Positions 44,308-53,254 of a stretch of DNA of 64,000 nucleotides are shown one piece after another. Numbering within the stretch: the stretch's first letter is position 1; the number at the start of each line of letters is the position of its first letter. The DNA lies in the NCBI GenBank assembly GCA_036500605.1, contig DASYBU010000029.1, positions 62,001-126,000 of the forward strand, written 5' to 3'. The position numbers and the translations under genes are program-made. The notes under the pieces are model-generated. The model was not told the DNA's origin and searched no databases. It saw nothing but the letters and a program-made list of their open reading frames with translations. Source of the stretch: JAFALK01 sp036500605. Its GTDB lineage: Bacteria; Pseudomonadota; Gammaproteobacteria; Burkholderiales; Burkholderiaceae_C.

Positions 44308-45114
44308 ATGTTGAACGCTCTCCAAATCGCAGCGACAGGCATGGCTGCGCAACAGCTCAATGTCGAGACCATTTCGAACAACCTGGCGAACATGGCGACG
44401 CCCGGCTTCAAGCGCTCGAAGGTCAGCTTTGTCGACCTGGTGAACCAAGGATCGGCAGCCGCGTCGTCCCTCGGTGCCAACAGCGCCAACAGCGCATCAA
44501 ACGATGCATCGCCCTTGTCACACAGCTTTGGCGCCGGTGTCAGCGTGAGCTCGGTAGACACCTCGTTTGACGTCGGTGACGCGCAGAAGACCGGCTCCCC
44601 GCTGGACCTGATGATCAACGGCGATGGCTTCCTCGAAGTCGTCATGCCCGACGGCAGCCGCGCGTTCTCGCGAGGCGGCAGTCTGAAGGTGGCAAGCGAC
44701 GGCGCCTTGACCACCCAGGCGGGCCAAGTGCTCAAGGCCAACATCACCGTACCGGACGGCATGCAGGATTTGACGATCGGCGCCGATGGCAAGGTTTCGG
44801 CCCGGGCCTCGGCGCAGGCCAACTGGATGGAGCTGGGTCAGTTGCCGCTGGTCCGCTTCAACAATGAAGCCGGCTTGGAATCCCTCGGTGATGGTCTCTA
44901 TCGCACCAGCGATGCCAGCGGCGACTCGATCTCCGGTGTGGCGGGCGAGAACGGCATGGGCAGCATCAAGCAAGGCTATGTGGAGGGCGCCAACGTCAAG
45001 CTGGTGGACGAGTACGTCGGCCTGATGATGGCTCAGCGCGCCTACGAAGCCAGCGTGAAGGTCGTGCAGGCCTCCGATGAAATGCTGTCGCTCACGAACA
45101 ACCTGCGGAAGTAG
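44308..45114 (+). CDS. flgG: FlgG, flagellar distal rod protein
   Basis: A 268-aa distal rod protein with the N-terminal signature LNVETISNNLANMATPGFKRSKVSF and the C-terminal GYVEGANVKLVDEYVGLMMAQRAYEASVKVVQASDEML, the conserved FlgG end. Length fits the family (about 260). It sits 36 bases after flgF. Confidence 0.93.
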   Translation: MLNALQIAATGMAAQQLNVETISNNLANMATPGFKRSKVSFVDLVNQGSAAASSLGANSANSASNDASPLSHSFGAGVSVSSVDTSFDVGDAQKTGSPLDLMINGDGFLEVVMPDGSRAFSRGGSLKVASDGALTTQAGQVLKANITVPDGMQDLTIGADGKVSARASAQANWMELGQLPLVRFNNEAGLESLGDGLYRTSDASGDSISGVAGENGMGSIKQGYVEGANVKLVDEYVGLMMAQRAYEASVKVVQASDEMLSLTNNLRK

Positions 45115-45123
45115 ACGCCAGCC

Positions 45124-46137
45124 ATGTGCCCTCGGGTCCCACCGCGGATGAAACGCCTCCTGGCGGACGCTGTGTGGCGCTGCACGCCGCTGTTGGCGGC
45201 GTTGCCGCTTGCGGTCGGCCCCATGCACGCAGCGGCTGGAGAGCTGAACGAAGAGCAACTGATGCTGGCCCGCGGCGGCGAACAGGTCGCGTTGACACGG
45301 CTGGTGACGGGGCTTTCGGCCGAGGCCCAGTCTGACTGCAGGCGTGCGACGGTCGATCGCCATCTGATGCCCCAGAGTGCACAAGGGCCGGTCCTCACGC
45401 AGGCCGGTGCGGAGCTGGCGCTGCGAGCTTGCTTGGGGAACCCGCGAGCTCGCATTCGATGGAGCGGCCCCAGACAGATCCTGGTGGCCTGGCCGATGCA
45501 CGACGTCACTGCATCCACATTGAAGGCCGCCGTGACGGAGGCTGTCATCGATCGCCTGGGGACGCGCGATCTGGAGCTCCTTGTCGAGCTGGAAAGAAGC
45601 TTCGCGGCTTTCAAGGTCGCAGGCGACAAGCTGGAGATTCGTCCGCGCCAGATGGCAAACATGCGCGGCTTGATCCCGGCCCATGTGCTGCTGCAGATGG
45701 ACGTGTTCGTGGACGGACAACTTGTGCGCACGGTCGCGGCCTCCGTTCGGCTCCATGCACCCAGAGATGTCTGGTTGGCCAGCAAGCCCTTGGCTCGCGG
45801 CGCCAAACTCGAGGACAAGGATTTCCGCGTCGAGGCGATCGATATCGCCGGTTTGAAGACGCTGCCTTGGCAGGCCTCCTGCTGCGAGGGGCTCCGGCTG
45901 GCCCGGCCTCTTGAGAAGGGTCAGATGCTGACCCGAGACATGGCCACATCCTCCGTTGATGTCGCAGACGGAGAGCTGGTCACGCTTCAAGCCCACGCGG
46001 GTTTGGTATCCATCGCCAGCGCGGCGCGCGCCTTGCAGAGCGGCAATGCCGGCGATCTGCTCATGGTGAGGCCCGTCGGCTCACCCCAAATTGTTTATGC
46101 GCGCGTGCTCGAACACGGCGTCCTGGAGGCACGATGA
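45124..46137 (+). CDS. flgA: FlgA, P-ring assembly chaperone
   Basis: A 337-aa periplasmic protein. ATG choices at 45124 and 45148 both precede a hydrophobic export signal (LLAALPLAVGPMHAAAG). The C-terminal half carries the SAF domain (LHAPRDVWLASKPLARGAKLEDKDFRVE, then GLRLARPLEKGQMLTRD), as in FlgA. It is longer than E. coli FlgA (219 aa) with an extra N-terminal domain. Its 3' end overlaps flgH by 4 bases. Confidence 0.85.
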   Translation: MCPRVPPRMKRLLADAVWRCTPLLAALPLAVGPMHAAAGELNEEQLMLARGGEQVALTRLVTGLSAEAQSDCRRATVDRHLMPQSAQGPVLTQAGAELALRACLGNPRARIRWSGPRQILVAWPMHDVTASTLKAAVTEAVIDRLGTRDLELLVELERSFAAFKVAGDKLEIRPRQMANMRGLIPAHVLLQMDVFVDGQLVRTVAASVRLHAPRDVWLASKPLARGAKLEDKDFRVEAIDIAGLKTLPWQASCCEGLRLARPLEKGQMLTRDMATSSVDVADGELVTLQAHAGLVSIASAARALQSGNAGDLLMVRPVGSPQIVYARVLEHGVLEAR

Positions 46138-46721
46138 AATCCCTGAGTCCCATCCTGCTGAGCGCGCTCGTGATCGCGAGCGTCAGCATGTCGCCATCGG
46201 CGTTGGCCCAGAGCCTGTACGACGAGGGCACTTTCCGTCCCCTGACCTCGGATCGAAAAGCGCTTCGCGTGGGCGATGTGCTGACGATTCAGGTGGTCGA
46301 GAACGCCAGCGCGGCAGCCAGCGCCGGCTCCGGCACGCGCCGCAAGAACTCCCTCAACGCCGGCGTTTCCGTCGGCAACAACTTCCACCATGACGCGAGT
46401 GTTGCCACCGGCGGGGATTTCGATGGCGGTGGCCAGACCGCAAGAACCGGCAGCCTGCAAACCCTGATCTCCGTGAACGTGATCGAGCTGCTTCCCAACG
46501 GCGACCTGCGCGTCGCGGGCGAACAACTGTTGGTCATCAACAAGGAGCAGCAGCGCATCCGCATCGAAGGCCAGGTGCGCGCGCAAGACATCTCCGATGC
46601 CAACGTCGTGCTCTCCAGCCGATTGGCCGAGGCCAAGATCAACTACGTTGGCGATGGCGACATGAGCGAGAGCCAGCGTGCCGCGTGGTGGCAAAAGGTG
46701 ATGGCGTGGCTGGGTCTGTGA
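46134..46721 (+). CDS. flgH: FlgH, L-ring protein lacking a lipobox
   Basis: A 195-aa outer-membrane ring protein. Core motifs are YDEGTFRPLTSDRKALRVGDVLTIQV and VIELLPNGDLRVAGEQLLVINKEQQRIRIEGQVRAQDI, diagnostic of FlgH. The signal peptide ends SPSALA|Q, an ordinary signal peptidase I site; there is no cysteine in the whole protein, whereas FlgH is normally a lipoprotein with an LxxC lipobox. It is also shorter than usual (about 220-230). Confidence 0.9.
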   Translation: MKSLSPILLSALVIASVSMSPSALAQSLYDEGTFRPLTSDRKALRVGDVLTIQVVENASAAASAGSGTRRKNSLNAGVSVGNNFHHDASVATGGDFDGGGQTARTGSLQTLISVNVIELLPNGDLRVAGEQLLVINKEQQRIRIEGQVRAQDISDANVVLSSRLAEAKINYVGDGDMSESQRAAWWQKVMAWLGL

Positions 46722-46726
46722 ACACC

Positions 46727-47872
46727 ATGACGTCTCCTCTCCATCGATGGTTGGCCGCATTGGCCCTGGTCTGCGCAACCGCGCTGATCGGCAGTCCGGC
46801 CTGGGCTGTCAACGATCCCAGCGGCGAAGCCCTGCGTGCGAAGGATCTGGGCAAGATCCAGGGCTGGCGCGAGAACGCCCTGACGGGATACGGCATCGTG
46901 ACCGGCCTGGCCGGCACGGGCGATTCGCCCAGCAACCGCGCAACCCGGCAAGCCCTGTCGAATGTGCTGTCGCAGTTCAACCTCAGCGTTCCGCCAGACC
47001 AGGTGCAGAGCCGCAATGTCGCGGCCGTCATGATCTCCGCACAGTTGCCGGCATTTGCAAAGCCGGGAGACACCGTGGATGTCACGGTGACTTCCATTGG
47101 CGAGGCAAGAAGCCTCGTCGGCGGCTCCTTGCTGCTCGCGCCGCTGAAGGCACCCAATGGCCGCGTCTATGCGCTCGCGCAAGGCGTGCTTTCCGTCGGT
47201 GGCTATCGCTACGACGCCAATGGGAACGTGGTTCAGAAGAACCATCCCACGGTCGGCTCGATCCCTGGCGGCGCCACCGTCGAAACCGCCTTGCCACAAC
47301 GTCCAGCCAATGAGGCTTCCGTCACCTTCGTCTTGCAGGACGCCGACTACACGACGGCCGTCCGGCTCGCTGACGCGGTGAACGCCCAATTGGGCGCGGG
47401 CCTGGCCGAGGCTCGTGACGCATCGGGTGTGGAAGTGCATATCCCCGATCAATACGCAGCGCATCCCGTGGTCTTCATGGCACGTCTGGAGAACGTGCTG
47501 GTGATACCGGACCGTCGTGCCAAGGTCGTGATCAACGAGCGCACCGGCACGGTGGTGGCGGGTGGCGATGTCCGCATCTCCAAGGTCGCCATCTCGCACG
47601 GCGATCTGCGTGTCTCCATTGCCACCGAAACCACCGCCTCGCAGCCCGTGGTGATCGGTGGCTCCGGGCCCGGTGTTCGTACCGCGCTCGTCAGCAACAG
47701 CCAGGTCAACGTGAACGAAGGCGAGGGCGCCGTGTTCGTCTCGGCGGACAACACGGTCGGCGATCTCGTTCGCGCCCTCACACGTCTGCATATCGGCACG
47801 CGCGACACCATCTCGATCCTGCGGGCCATCAAGGCCGCAGGCGCTCTTCATGCCGAATTGGTCGTTCAATAA
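46727..47872 (+). CDS. flgI: FlgI, P-ring protein
   Basis: A 381-aa periplasmic ring protein with a signal peptide (MTSPLHRWLAALALVCATALIG). Family marks include GIVTGLAGTGDSP, FNLSVPPDQVQSRNVAAVMISAQLP and the C-terminal DLVRALTRLHIGTRDTISILRAIKAAGALHAELVVQ. A GTG at 46718 overlapping the flgH stop by 4 bases is an alternative start; the ATG at 46727 gives a cleaner signal. Confidence 0.95.
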   Translation: MTSPLHRWLAALALVCATALIGSPAWAVNDPSGEALRAKDLGKIQGWRENALTGYGIVTGLAGTGDSPSNRATRQALSNVLSQFNLSVPPDQVQSRNVAAVMISAQLPAFAKPGDTVDVTVTSIGEARSLVGGSLLLAPLKAPNGRVYALAQGVLSVGGYRYDANGNVVQKNHPTVGSIPGGATVETALPQRPANEASVTFVLQDADYTTAVRLADAVNAQLGAGLAEARDASGVEVHIPDQYAAHPVVFMARLENVLVIPDRRAKVVINERTGTVVAGGDVRISKVAISHGDLRVSIATETTASQPVVIGGSGPGVRTALVSNSQVNVNEGEGAVFVSADNTVGDLVRALTRLHIGTRDTISILRAIKAAGALHAELVVQ

Positions 47873-47885
47873 AGGTCATGCATCC

Positions 47886-48251
47886 ATGAACATCGACGCT
47901 GTCAGTCTTGAAATGGTTCGGTCCGCGCTGGATATCGCCAGCCTGCGCCAACAAGTCATCGCCACCAACATCGCGAACGCGAGCACCGCCGGCTACGTTC
48001 GCAAGACGCTGAGCTTCGGCGATCAGGTCGACGCCTTGAGCGAAGCGCTCGGCTTGCGGATGGGGAGCAGTGCCACGGAGGGCGTGCGCGTGGTTGCCGA
48101 CACCGGCGTTGACGGTGTCGGCCGCACCGTTCAGCTCGACGAGGAAGTCGCCGACATGGCGCAGAACGGCGTCAACTACCAGGCCTTGCTGCGTGCCGCC
48201 TCCAAGCACTACTCGATTCTGCTGAGCGCAGCGACTGAAGGCCATCGCTAG
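47886..48251 (+). CDS. flgB: FlgB, flagellar proximal rod protein
   Basis: A 121-aa protein with the axial motif VIATNIANASTAGYVRKTLSFGDQVDAL and the C-terminal NGVNYQALLRAASKHYSILLSAATEG typical of FlgB. Starts at the ATG at 47886. Follows flgI, an order (flgF-G-A-H-I then flgB-C) rearranged compared with the standard flgBCDEFGHI operon. Confidence 0.92.
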   Translation: MNIDAVSLEMVRSALDIASLRQQVIATNIANASTAGYVRKTLSFGDQVDALSEALGLRMGSSATEGVRVVADTGVDGVGRTVQLDEEVADMAQNGVNYQALLRAASKHYSILLSAATEGHR

Positions 48252-48273
48252 GCCGCACCGAACAGGAATTCAC

Positions 48274-48720
48274 ATGGACTATCAAGCCACCTTTGCCATC
48301 AGTGCCGCCGGCATGAACGTCGAGCGCACGCGCTACGAAATTGCAGCGGTCAACCTGGCCAACGCGAGCACGGTTTCCGGCAGCGCCAAAACGGGATTTC
48401 AGCCCAGGCGCTTGATCGCCATCGCCCAGGCCGCCGGGGCGTCATCGATGTCCGGCGAAACGTTCCTGAATCTGGTTCAACAAGGCTTGTCAGCGCCCAG
48501 TTACCAGATCGAGACCACGGGCGCCGCGCCCCGACGCGCTCACGACAGCGCTCACCCCTTGGCCGATGCCAAAGGCGACGTCTATTACCCGGGCGTTGAT
48601 ACCGCCACCGAGACGATGACGATGCTCACGGCGGTGCGCTCCTACGAGGCCAACGTCGCCGCGCTCAACACCGCACGCACCTTGGCTCTGCGGGCTCTGG
48701 ATATTGGAGGTTCGTCATGA
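48274..48720 (+). CDS. flgC: FlgC, flagellar proximal rod protein
   Basis: A 148-aa protein with MNVERTRYEIAAVNLANASTVSGSAKTGFQPRR at the start and the FlgC-specific YYPGVDTATETMTMLTAVRSYEANVAALNTAR at the end. Its final codons overlap fliE by 4 bases. Length matches the family. Confidence 0.93.
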   Translation: MDYQATFAISAAGMNVERTRYEIAAVNLANASTVSGSAKTGFQPRRLIAIAQAAGASSMSGETFLNLVQQGLSAPSYQIETTGAAPRRAHDSAHPLADAKGDVYYPGVDTATETMTMLTAVRSYEANVAALNTARTLALRALDIGGSS

Positions 48721-49046
48721 GTCTGCCGATCGATTTCCTGCCGCCTGTTTCTGCGGTTGAGATGCCGAAGGCGGTCGACATGGAAGGCGCCATTGCGGCG
48801 CGCGGTACCGCGGCTGCGGCTCCGGCATCCGGCTTTGGCGCGCTCGTCACCGAAGGCCTGCAATCCGTCAACACCGACTGGGTTCAGGCGCAGCAGGCTG
48901 TTCAGGATCTTGCGACCGGCCACGCCAGCAATCTTCACGACGTGATGATGAAGATGGAAGAGAGCCGGATCTCGTTCCAGTTCTTCCTGCAAGCCCGCAA
49001 CCGCTTGGTCGAGTCCTATCAGGACCTCATGCGAATGCAGATCTAG
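48717..49046 (+). CDS. fliE: FliE, MS-ring/rod junction protein
   Basis: A 109-aa protein joining the FliF ring to the rod. The C-terminal conserved part is present: FGALVTEGLQSVNTDWVQAQQAVQDLATGHASNLHDVMMKMEESRISFQFFLQARNRLVESYQDLMRMQI. An ATGA overlap with flgC indicates coupled translation. Confidence 0.93.
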   Translation: MSLPIDFLPPVSAVEMPKAVDMEGAIAARGTAAAAPASGFGALVTEGLQSVNTDWVQAQQAVQDLATGHASNLHDVMMKMEESRISFQFFLQARNRLVESYQDLMRMQI

Positions 49047-49108
49047 CTGGCGAATGACGCCTGGCTGGAACAAGAAATCAAGAGTTGGATGTGATCAGGG
49101 GGTAGCAG

Positions 49109-50578
49109 GTGATACAGCAGTTTTGGAATGAGCTCGACATGCGGGCTCGGGTCGGGTTTTCCGTGGGTTTGATCGTGATTCTTGCGGCGCTTGTGTGGGC
49201 CGCGACCGTTCTCCTGCATACCGAGCAGGATGTTCTGTTTGCTAATTTGTCGGCACAAGACGCGTCGGCGATGACCGCCGAGCTCGATCGGATGAAGGTG
49301 CCCTATCGCCTCGGCGACGATGGCGTTTCGATCCTCGTTGACAAGAGCATCGTCCATCAGACGCGCTTGAAGCTGATGTCGAAGGACCTGCCGCTGCACG
49401 GCGCGGTCGGCTTCGAGCTGTTCAACAACAATGACTTCGGCATGACCGAGTTCGCCCAGAAGGTGAACTACCAGCGGGCGCTTCAGGGCGAGATCACGCG
49501 CACGATTCTTTCGCTTGACGAGATCGAATCGGCGCGCGTTCACATCGTTTTTGCGGACGAAGGCTTGTTCAAGCGCGACCAGCAACGGGCCAAGGCCTCC
49601 GTCACCTTGGGCGTCAAGCACAATCATGTCCTCAAGGCGGACCAGGTGCTCGGCATTCAGCGCCTCGTTTCAGCGGCGGTGGCCGGCATTGCTCCCGCCG
49701 ACGTCACCGTGTTGAATCAGCAGGGTGTCGCCTTGAGCCGGGACTCCATCGAAGAAGAGGCGGGCAACACCGGCGCGCAGCTGGAGATTCAGCAAGATGT
49801 AGAGCGCTATCTGAACAAGAAGGTCTCGGAGGTGCTGAGCAAAGCCTACGGCCAGGACCGCTTCGTTTCCAGCGTCAACGTCTCGCTGGACATGAATCAG
49901 GTTCGCGTGACGTCGGAAGATGTGGTCGGTGCGAACGCCAAGGGCGAGCCGCCGGCGGGCATCGTGGTTCGCGAGCGCGAGTCCATCAAGGATGCCGTGA
50001 GCGCTGCCGGCACCAGCAGCCGCGACGCCGCGGGTACGGCGCCCAGCAGCTCGATCAGAGACACCGAGTATCAGGTCGGCCGCAGGGTCGAGCAGGTCGT
50101 CAAGCGGCCCGGCTCCATCGCCCGCTTGCAGGTGCTCGCGGTCATCAAGCAACGCATGGATGCTGCGCAGATCGAACATCTGCGGTCGCTGGTCAGCGCT
50201 GCGGTGGGCGCCAGTGCGGATCGCGGCGATTCGGTCATTGTTCAGTCCGTGGAGATGCTGGGAGGCGACGGCAGCAACGCCGCCGCGGCGCCCGCGCCCG
50301 GCACCGCAGCCACGACGGAGCCAGCGCTTGAGCATCGTCCGCTTGAGGCCGCGGCCCCCACGCGTGGCGTGGCCATCGAGAACACCCGCACGATCACGGT
50401 CTTGGTCCTGCTCTTCCTGGCGGGCCTGAGCGCGCTGACGCTCTATCTCTTCGGCGGCAGGCGAAAAGCGACGCATCAAACCTCTCCCGCTGCGCTGTCG
50501 GCGGCCGAGCGCGAACAGGCACTCGCCCGGGTGCGTGCCTGGATGTCCGAGCCCGATGGCGTCAAGGTGCAAGCGTGA
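49109..50578 (+). CDS. fliF: FliF, MS-ring protein
   Basis: A 489-aa ring protein beginning with GTG after a GGGGG ribosome-binding site. Two membrane helices flank the periplasmic domain (about residues 12-35 and 430-450). Ring-building motifs include ALQGEITRTILSLDEIESARVHIV and DRFVSSVNVSLDMNQVRVTSEDVV. The protein is about 60-80 residues shorter than typical FliF, but the short C-terminal cytoplasmic tail keeps AEREQALARVRAWMSEP, resembling the FliG-binding helix. It overlaps the FliG-like gene by 4 bases. Confidence 0.93.
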   Translation: MIQQFWNELDMRARVGFSVGLIVILAALVWAATVLLHTEQDVLFANLSAQDASAMTAELDRMKVPYRLGDDGVSILVDKSIVHQTRLKLMSKDLPLHGAVGFELFNNNDFGMTEFAQKVNYQRALQGEITRTILSLDEIESARVHIVFADEGLFKRDQQRAKASVTLGVKHNHVLKADQVLGIQRLVSAAVAGIAPADVTVLNQQGVALSRDSIEEEAGNTGAQLEIQQDVERYLNKKVSEVLSKAYGQDRFVSSVNVSLDMNQVRVTSEDVVGANAKGEPPAGIVVRERESIKDAVSAAGTSSRDAAGTAPSSSIRDTEYQVGRRVEQVVKRPGSIARLQVLAVIKQRMDAAQIEHLRSLVSAAVGASADRGDSVIVQSVEMLGGDGSNAAAAPAPGTAATTEPALEHRPLEAAAPTRGVAIENTRTITVLVLLFLAGLSALTLYLFGGRRKATHQTSPAALSAAEREQALARVRAWMSEPDGVKVQA

Positions 50579-51174
50579 ACAAGCTGAGCGAAACACCGGG
50601 CACGCGCCGTGCGGCCTTGCTGCTCCACGCGATGGGGGCCGAGGACAGTCGCTGGGTCATGGCGCGCCTTGCCGACGAGCAGCAGCAGGTGCTGCGAGCC
50701 TTGCTCGAGGAGTTGGCGGAGCTTGGGATCCCGGCACAGCCTGAGCTGATCCGTGAAGCGCTGGGCGAGGCCGTGCCCACGAACCCGGTTTCTCAGCCGC
50801 AGGTCGCGCCGGCCATGCGTTCGATTGCCGCCTTGAGCGCAGACGCTGCGCATTCCCTGTTGCATACCGAGTCCGAAGAGTTCATCGGCCGTTTACTGGC
50901 CCTCGCGCCGTGGGCTTGGGCATCCGAGTTTGTGCACCGACTGCCTTTGTTGAAACAACGCGGGATCAAGGAAGCGCGGGCCGCATGGGCCGCAGAGTAC
51001 GAGGCGGTGGGCGTGGATCTCCCGGTTGACAAGGCCTTGCTGCAAGCCTTGGCCAAGGCATCAGAGGCCCTCCGACAGACCGCCGCGGAGACAACGAATT
51101 TCCGCCATTCAGATGAGGCACGCGCTTCAAAGCCCTTGCTGTCGCGCTTGTCCGAACTCGCGAGGCGCGCATGA
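50575..51174 (+). CDS. Short FliG-like rotor protein lacking the torque domain
   Basis: A 199-aa protein in the exact position of fliG. Its first 55 residues (GTRRAALLLHAMGAEDSRWVMARLADEQQQVLRALLEELAELGIP) follow the FliG N-terminal domain that binds FliF. A second part with AHSLLHTESEEFIGRLLALAPWAWASEFVHRLPLL resembles the FliG middle domain. Normal FliG is about 330 aa; the C-terminal domain with the charged stator-contacting helix is missing, and the gene overlaps fliH by 4 bases, so this is the natural end and not a frameshift. Domain assignment is by eye. Confidence 0.6.
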   Translation: MNKLSETPGTRRAALLLHAMGAEDSRWVMARLADEQQQVLRALLEELAELGIPAQPELIREALGEAVPTNPVSQPQVAPAMRSIAALSADAAHSLLHTESEEFIGRLLALAPWAWASEFVHRLPLLKQRGIKEARAAWAAEYEAVGVDLPVDKALLQALAKASEALRQTAAETTNFRHSDEARASKPLLSRLSELARRA

Positions 51175-51929
51175 GCATCGCGGCCAAAGGGCACACCGTT
51201 CTGCGGGGCCTCCGGGTCCAGGCCCAGACGCGGGTACTTCAGCACCCGGACCATCCCCATGCCGCGGCCGTGCCGCCCAGAAGCGAAGCCACCGCGAAGC
51301 CTGCCGTGGACGTTGAAGAACTCCTGAAGACGGAGTTCGCTCGCGCCCGGGCCGAAGGTCAGCAACAAGGTTTTCAGGAAGGTCTCTCCCGGGCTCAGAC
51401 CGAGATCGAGACGAAAGTCGAGACCTTGAGGCAGCAACTCAGCGCGGAATTCGAGGAGCGGGACAAGGCTCGAGCGCAGCGCGTTGGTGCGTCCGTCTCG
51501 ACGCTGAACACGGCCCTGGAGCGTCAACGCGAGCTGCTCGACCAACGCATCGCGTCGATCGAAGAACAAGGCATTGCCCTGGCCTTTGAAGCCCTCTGCA
51601 AGATCCTGGGCGACACCGCCCGCAAGCGCGAAACGCTGCAAGCCACCATCTCGAATGCGCTGAGCAAGCTGCGCGATGGCCGCATTCAGAAGCTCGTACT
51701 CCATTCGAGCGATATGCAGCTTGTGATGGACAGCGAGCCTTCGTCCTGGCTGCCCGTTCCCCTCGAAGCCTTGCAACTGGTCGCCGATGATTCCTTGCCG
51801 CCGGGAAGCTGCATTCTGGAGTCTGCCGGCCTCAGTCTGGATATCAGCCTCGGCACGCAGCTGGCGCGGGTTCAGGAAGTCTGGCTTGCCAGCGTGATGG
51901 TGGCCAAGCCCGGCGAAGGAGCTCCGTGA
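51171..51929 (+). CDS. fliH: FliH, regulator of the export ATPase
   Basis: A 252-aa protein with a charged, glutamine-rich coiled-coil middle (EFARARAEGQQQGFQEGLSRAQTEIETKVETLRQQL) and a C-terminal domain typical of FliH/SctL that binds FliI. Position between the fliG-like gene and fliI, with 4-base overlaps on both sides, supports the assignment. Confidence 0.88.
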   Translation: MSIAAKGHTVLRGLRVQAQTRVLQHPDHPHAAAVPPRSEATAKPAVDVEELLKTEFARARAEGQQQGFQEGLSRAQTEIETKVETLRQQLSAEFEERDKARAQRVGASVSTLNTALERQRELLDQRIASIEEQGIALAFEALCKILGDTARKRETLQATISNALSKLRDGRIQKLVLHSSDMQLVMDSEPSSWLPVPLEALQLVADDSLPPGSCILESAGLSLDISLGTQLARVQEVWLASVMVAKPGEGAP

Positions 51930-53254
51930 TGTTGACGGCCCTGCGACAAGCGACCCGATCCGCAAGCCTCACCGTTGAGGTCGGGCGGGTCAGCCGCGTC
52001 TCGGGGCTGATCGTCGAATGCATGGGCCTGCATGCCGCGATGGGTGACATCTGTGCCTTCGCGGGCAGCGGAACAGAAGGCGCAAGGGGCTTGGCCGAAG
52101 TCGTTGCCGTGCGCGGCCAGACGCTGACGCTGATGCCTTTTGCGGAATTGCAGGGCCTGGCTGTTGGCTCGCCGGTGCATGCGCTGGGGACGTCGGCCGA
52201 AGTTGCCGTCGGCGACGCCCTCCTGGGCCGCGTCATCGATGGCTTCGGCAAGCCCTTGGACGGCAAGCCGGCGCCGGTGCTGAGGGAACGTCAGCCGCTG
52301 CGCTCCAAAGCACCCTTCGCACTGCGCAGGCCTCGTATCGACACCGTTCTCGAATGCGGTGTCCGCAGCATCGACAGCTTGCTGACCCTCGGGCGCGGCC
52401 AGCGCATGGGCATCTTCGCGGGCAGCGGCGTCGGCAAGAGCACGCTGCTGGGCATGATGGCCAAGAACGCGACGGCTGATTTCAACGTCATCGCCCTGAT
52501 CGGCGAGCGTGGTCGCGAGGTGCGCGAATTCATCGAAGGCCAGCTTGGCGAGGAAGGCTTGAAGAAGTCCGTGGTCGTCGTCGCCACCTCGGACCAGACA
52601 GCGCCCATGCGAACGCGCGCCGCCTACGCAGCCGTCGCCATTGCCGAATGGCTGAGAGACCGCGGCGCCAGCGTGCTGCTGACCATGGACTCCATCACCC
52701 GGCTGGCAATGGCACGACGTGAGATCGGCCTCTCGGCAGGAGAACCGCCGACCGCACGCGGCTACACGCCCTCGGTCTTCTCCGAGCTGCCGGCCCTTTG
52801 CGAGCGACTGGGCGCGGCGGAAGGCGGCGGCTCGATCACCGGCCTCTTGACCGTGCTGGTGGAGGGCGACGATTTCAACGAGCCGATTTCCGACTGCCTG
52901 CGCGCAACGCTCGACGGGCACATCGTGCTCAGCCGTGATCTTGCGCACCAGGCGCATTTCCCAGCCATCGATGTGCTCAAGAGCAGCAGCCGCGTCATGA
53001 CAGATCTGGTCTCGGCGTCGGAACTGGCCGCCGTCAACCGCGTCAAGGCAACGCTGGCCTTGCTCGCGCGCAACCGCCAGATGATCGAGATCGGCGCCTA
53101 TGAGGCCGGCGCGAATTCGGCCTTGGATCAAGCGCTCTCCGTCGAGGCCGAGCTGAACCGGCTGCTTCGGCAAGGCCCCACGGCCAGCGCGCGCTCGGAA
53201 GCCATGCGGATGCTGCAGGCGCTCGCGGGCAAGCTTCAGGAGAACGCGAAATGA
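51926..53254 (+). CDS. fliI: FliI, flagellar export ATPase
   Basis: A 442-aa F1-beta-like ATPase. Walker A is FAGSGVGKSTLLGMM near residue 170, followed by GERGREVREFIEG, Walker B VLLTMDSITRLAMARREIGLSAGEPP, and the RGYTPSVFSELPALCERLG motif characteristic of FliI/SctN. Catalytic glutamate and arginine positions appear intact. Confidence 0.95.
   Translation: MMLTALRQATRSASLTVEVGRVSRVSGLIVECMGLHAAMGDICAFAGSGTEGARGLAEVVAVRGQTLTLMPFAELQGLAVGSPVHALGTSAEVAVGDALLGRVIDGFGKPLDGKPAPVLRERQPLRSKAPFALRRPRIDTVLECGVRSIDSLLTLGRGQRMGIFAGSGVGKSTLLGMMAKNATADFNVIALIGERGREVREFIEGQLGEEGLKKSVVVVATSDQTAPMRTRAAYAAVAIAEWLRDRGASVLLTMDSITRLAMARREIGLSAGEPPTARGYTPSVFSELPALCERLGAAEGGGSITGLLTVLVEGDDFNEPISDCLRATLDGHIVLSRDLAHQAHFPAIDVLKSSSRVMTDLVSASELAAVNRVKATLALLARNRQMIEIGAYEAGANSALDQALSVEAELNRLLRQGPTASARSEAMRMLQALAGKLQENAK

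Noticed and set aside
50575..51316. The possibility that the short FliG results from a frameshift, with the missing domain in another frame
   Set aside because: No continuation resembling the FliG C-domain is visible downstream, and the stop overlaps the fliH start exactly as at the other junctions of the operon.
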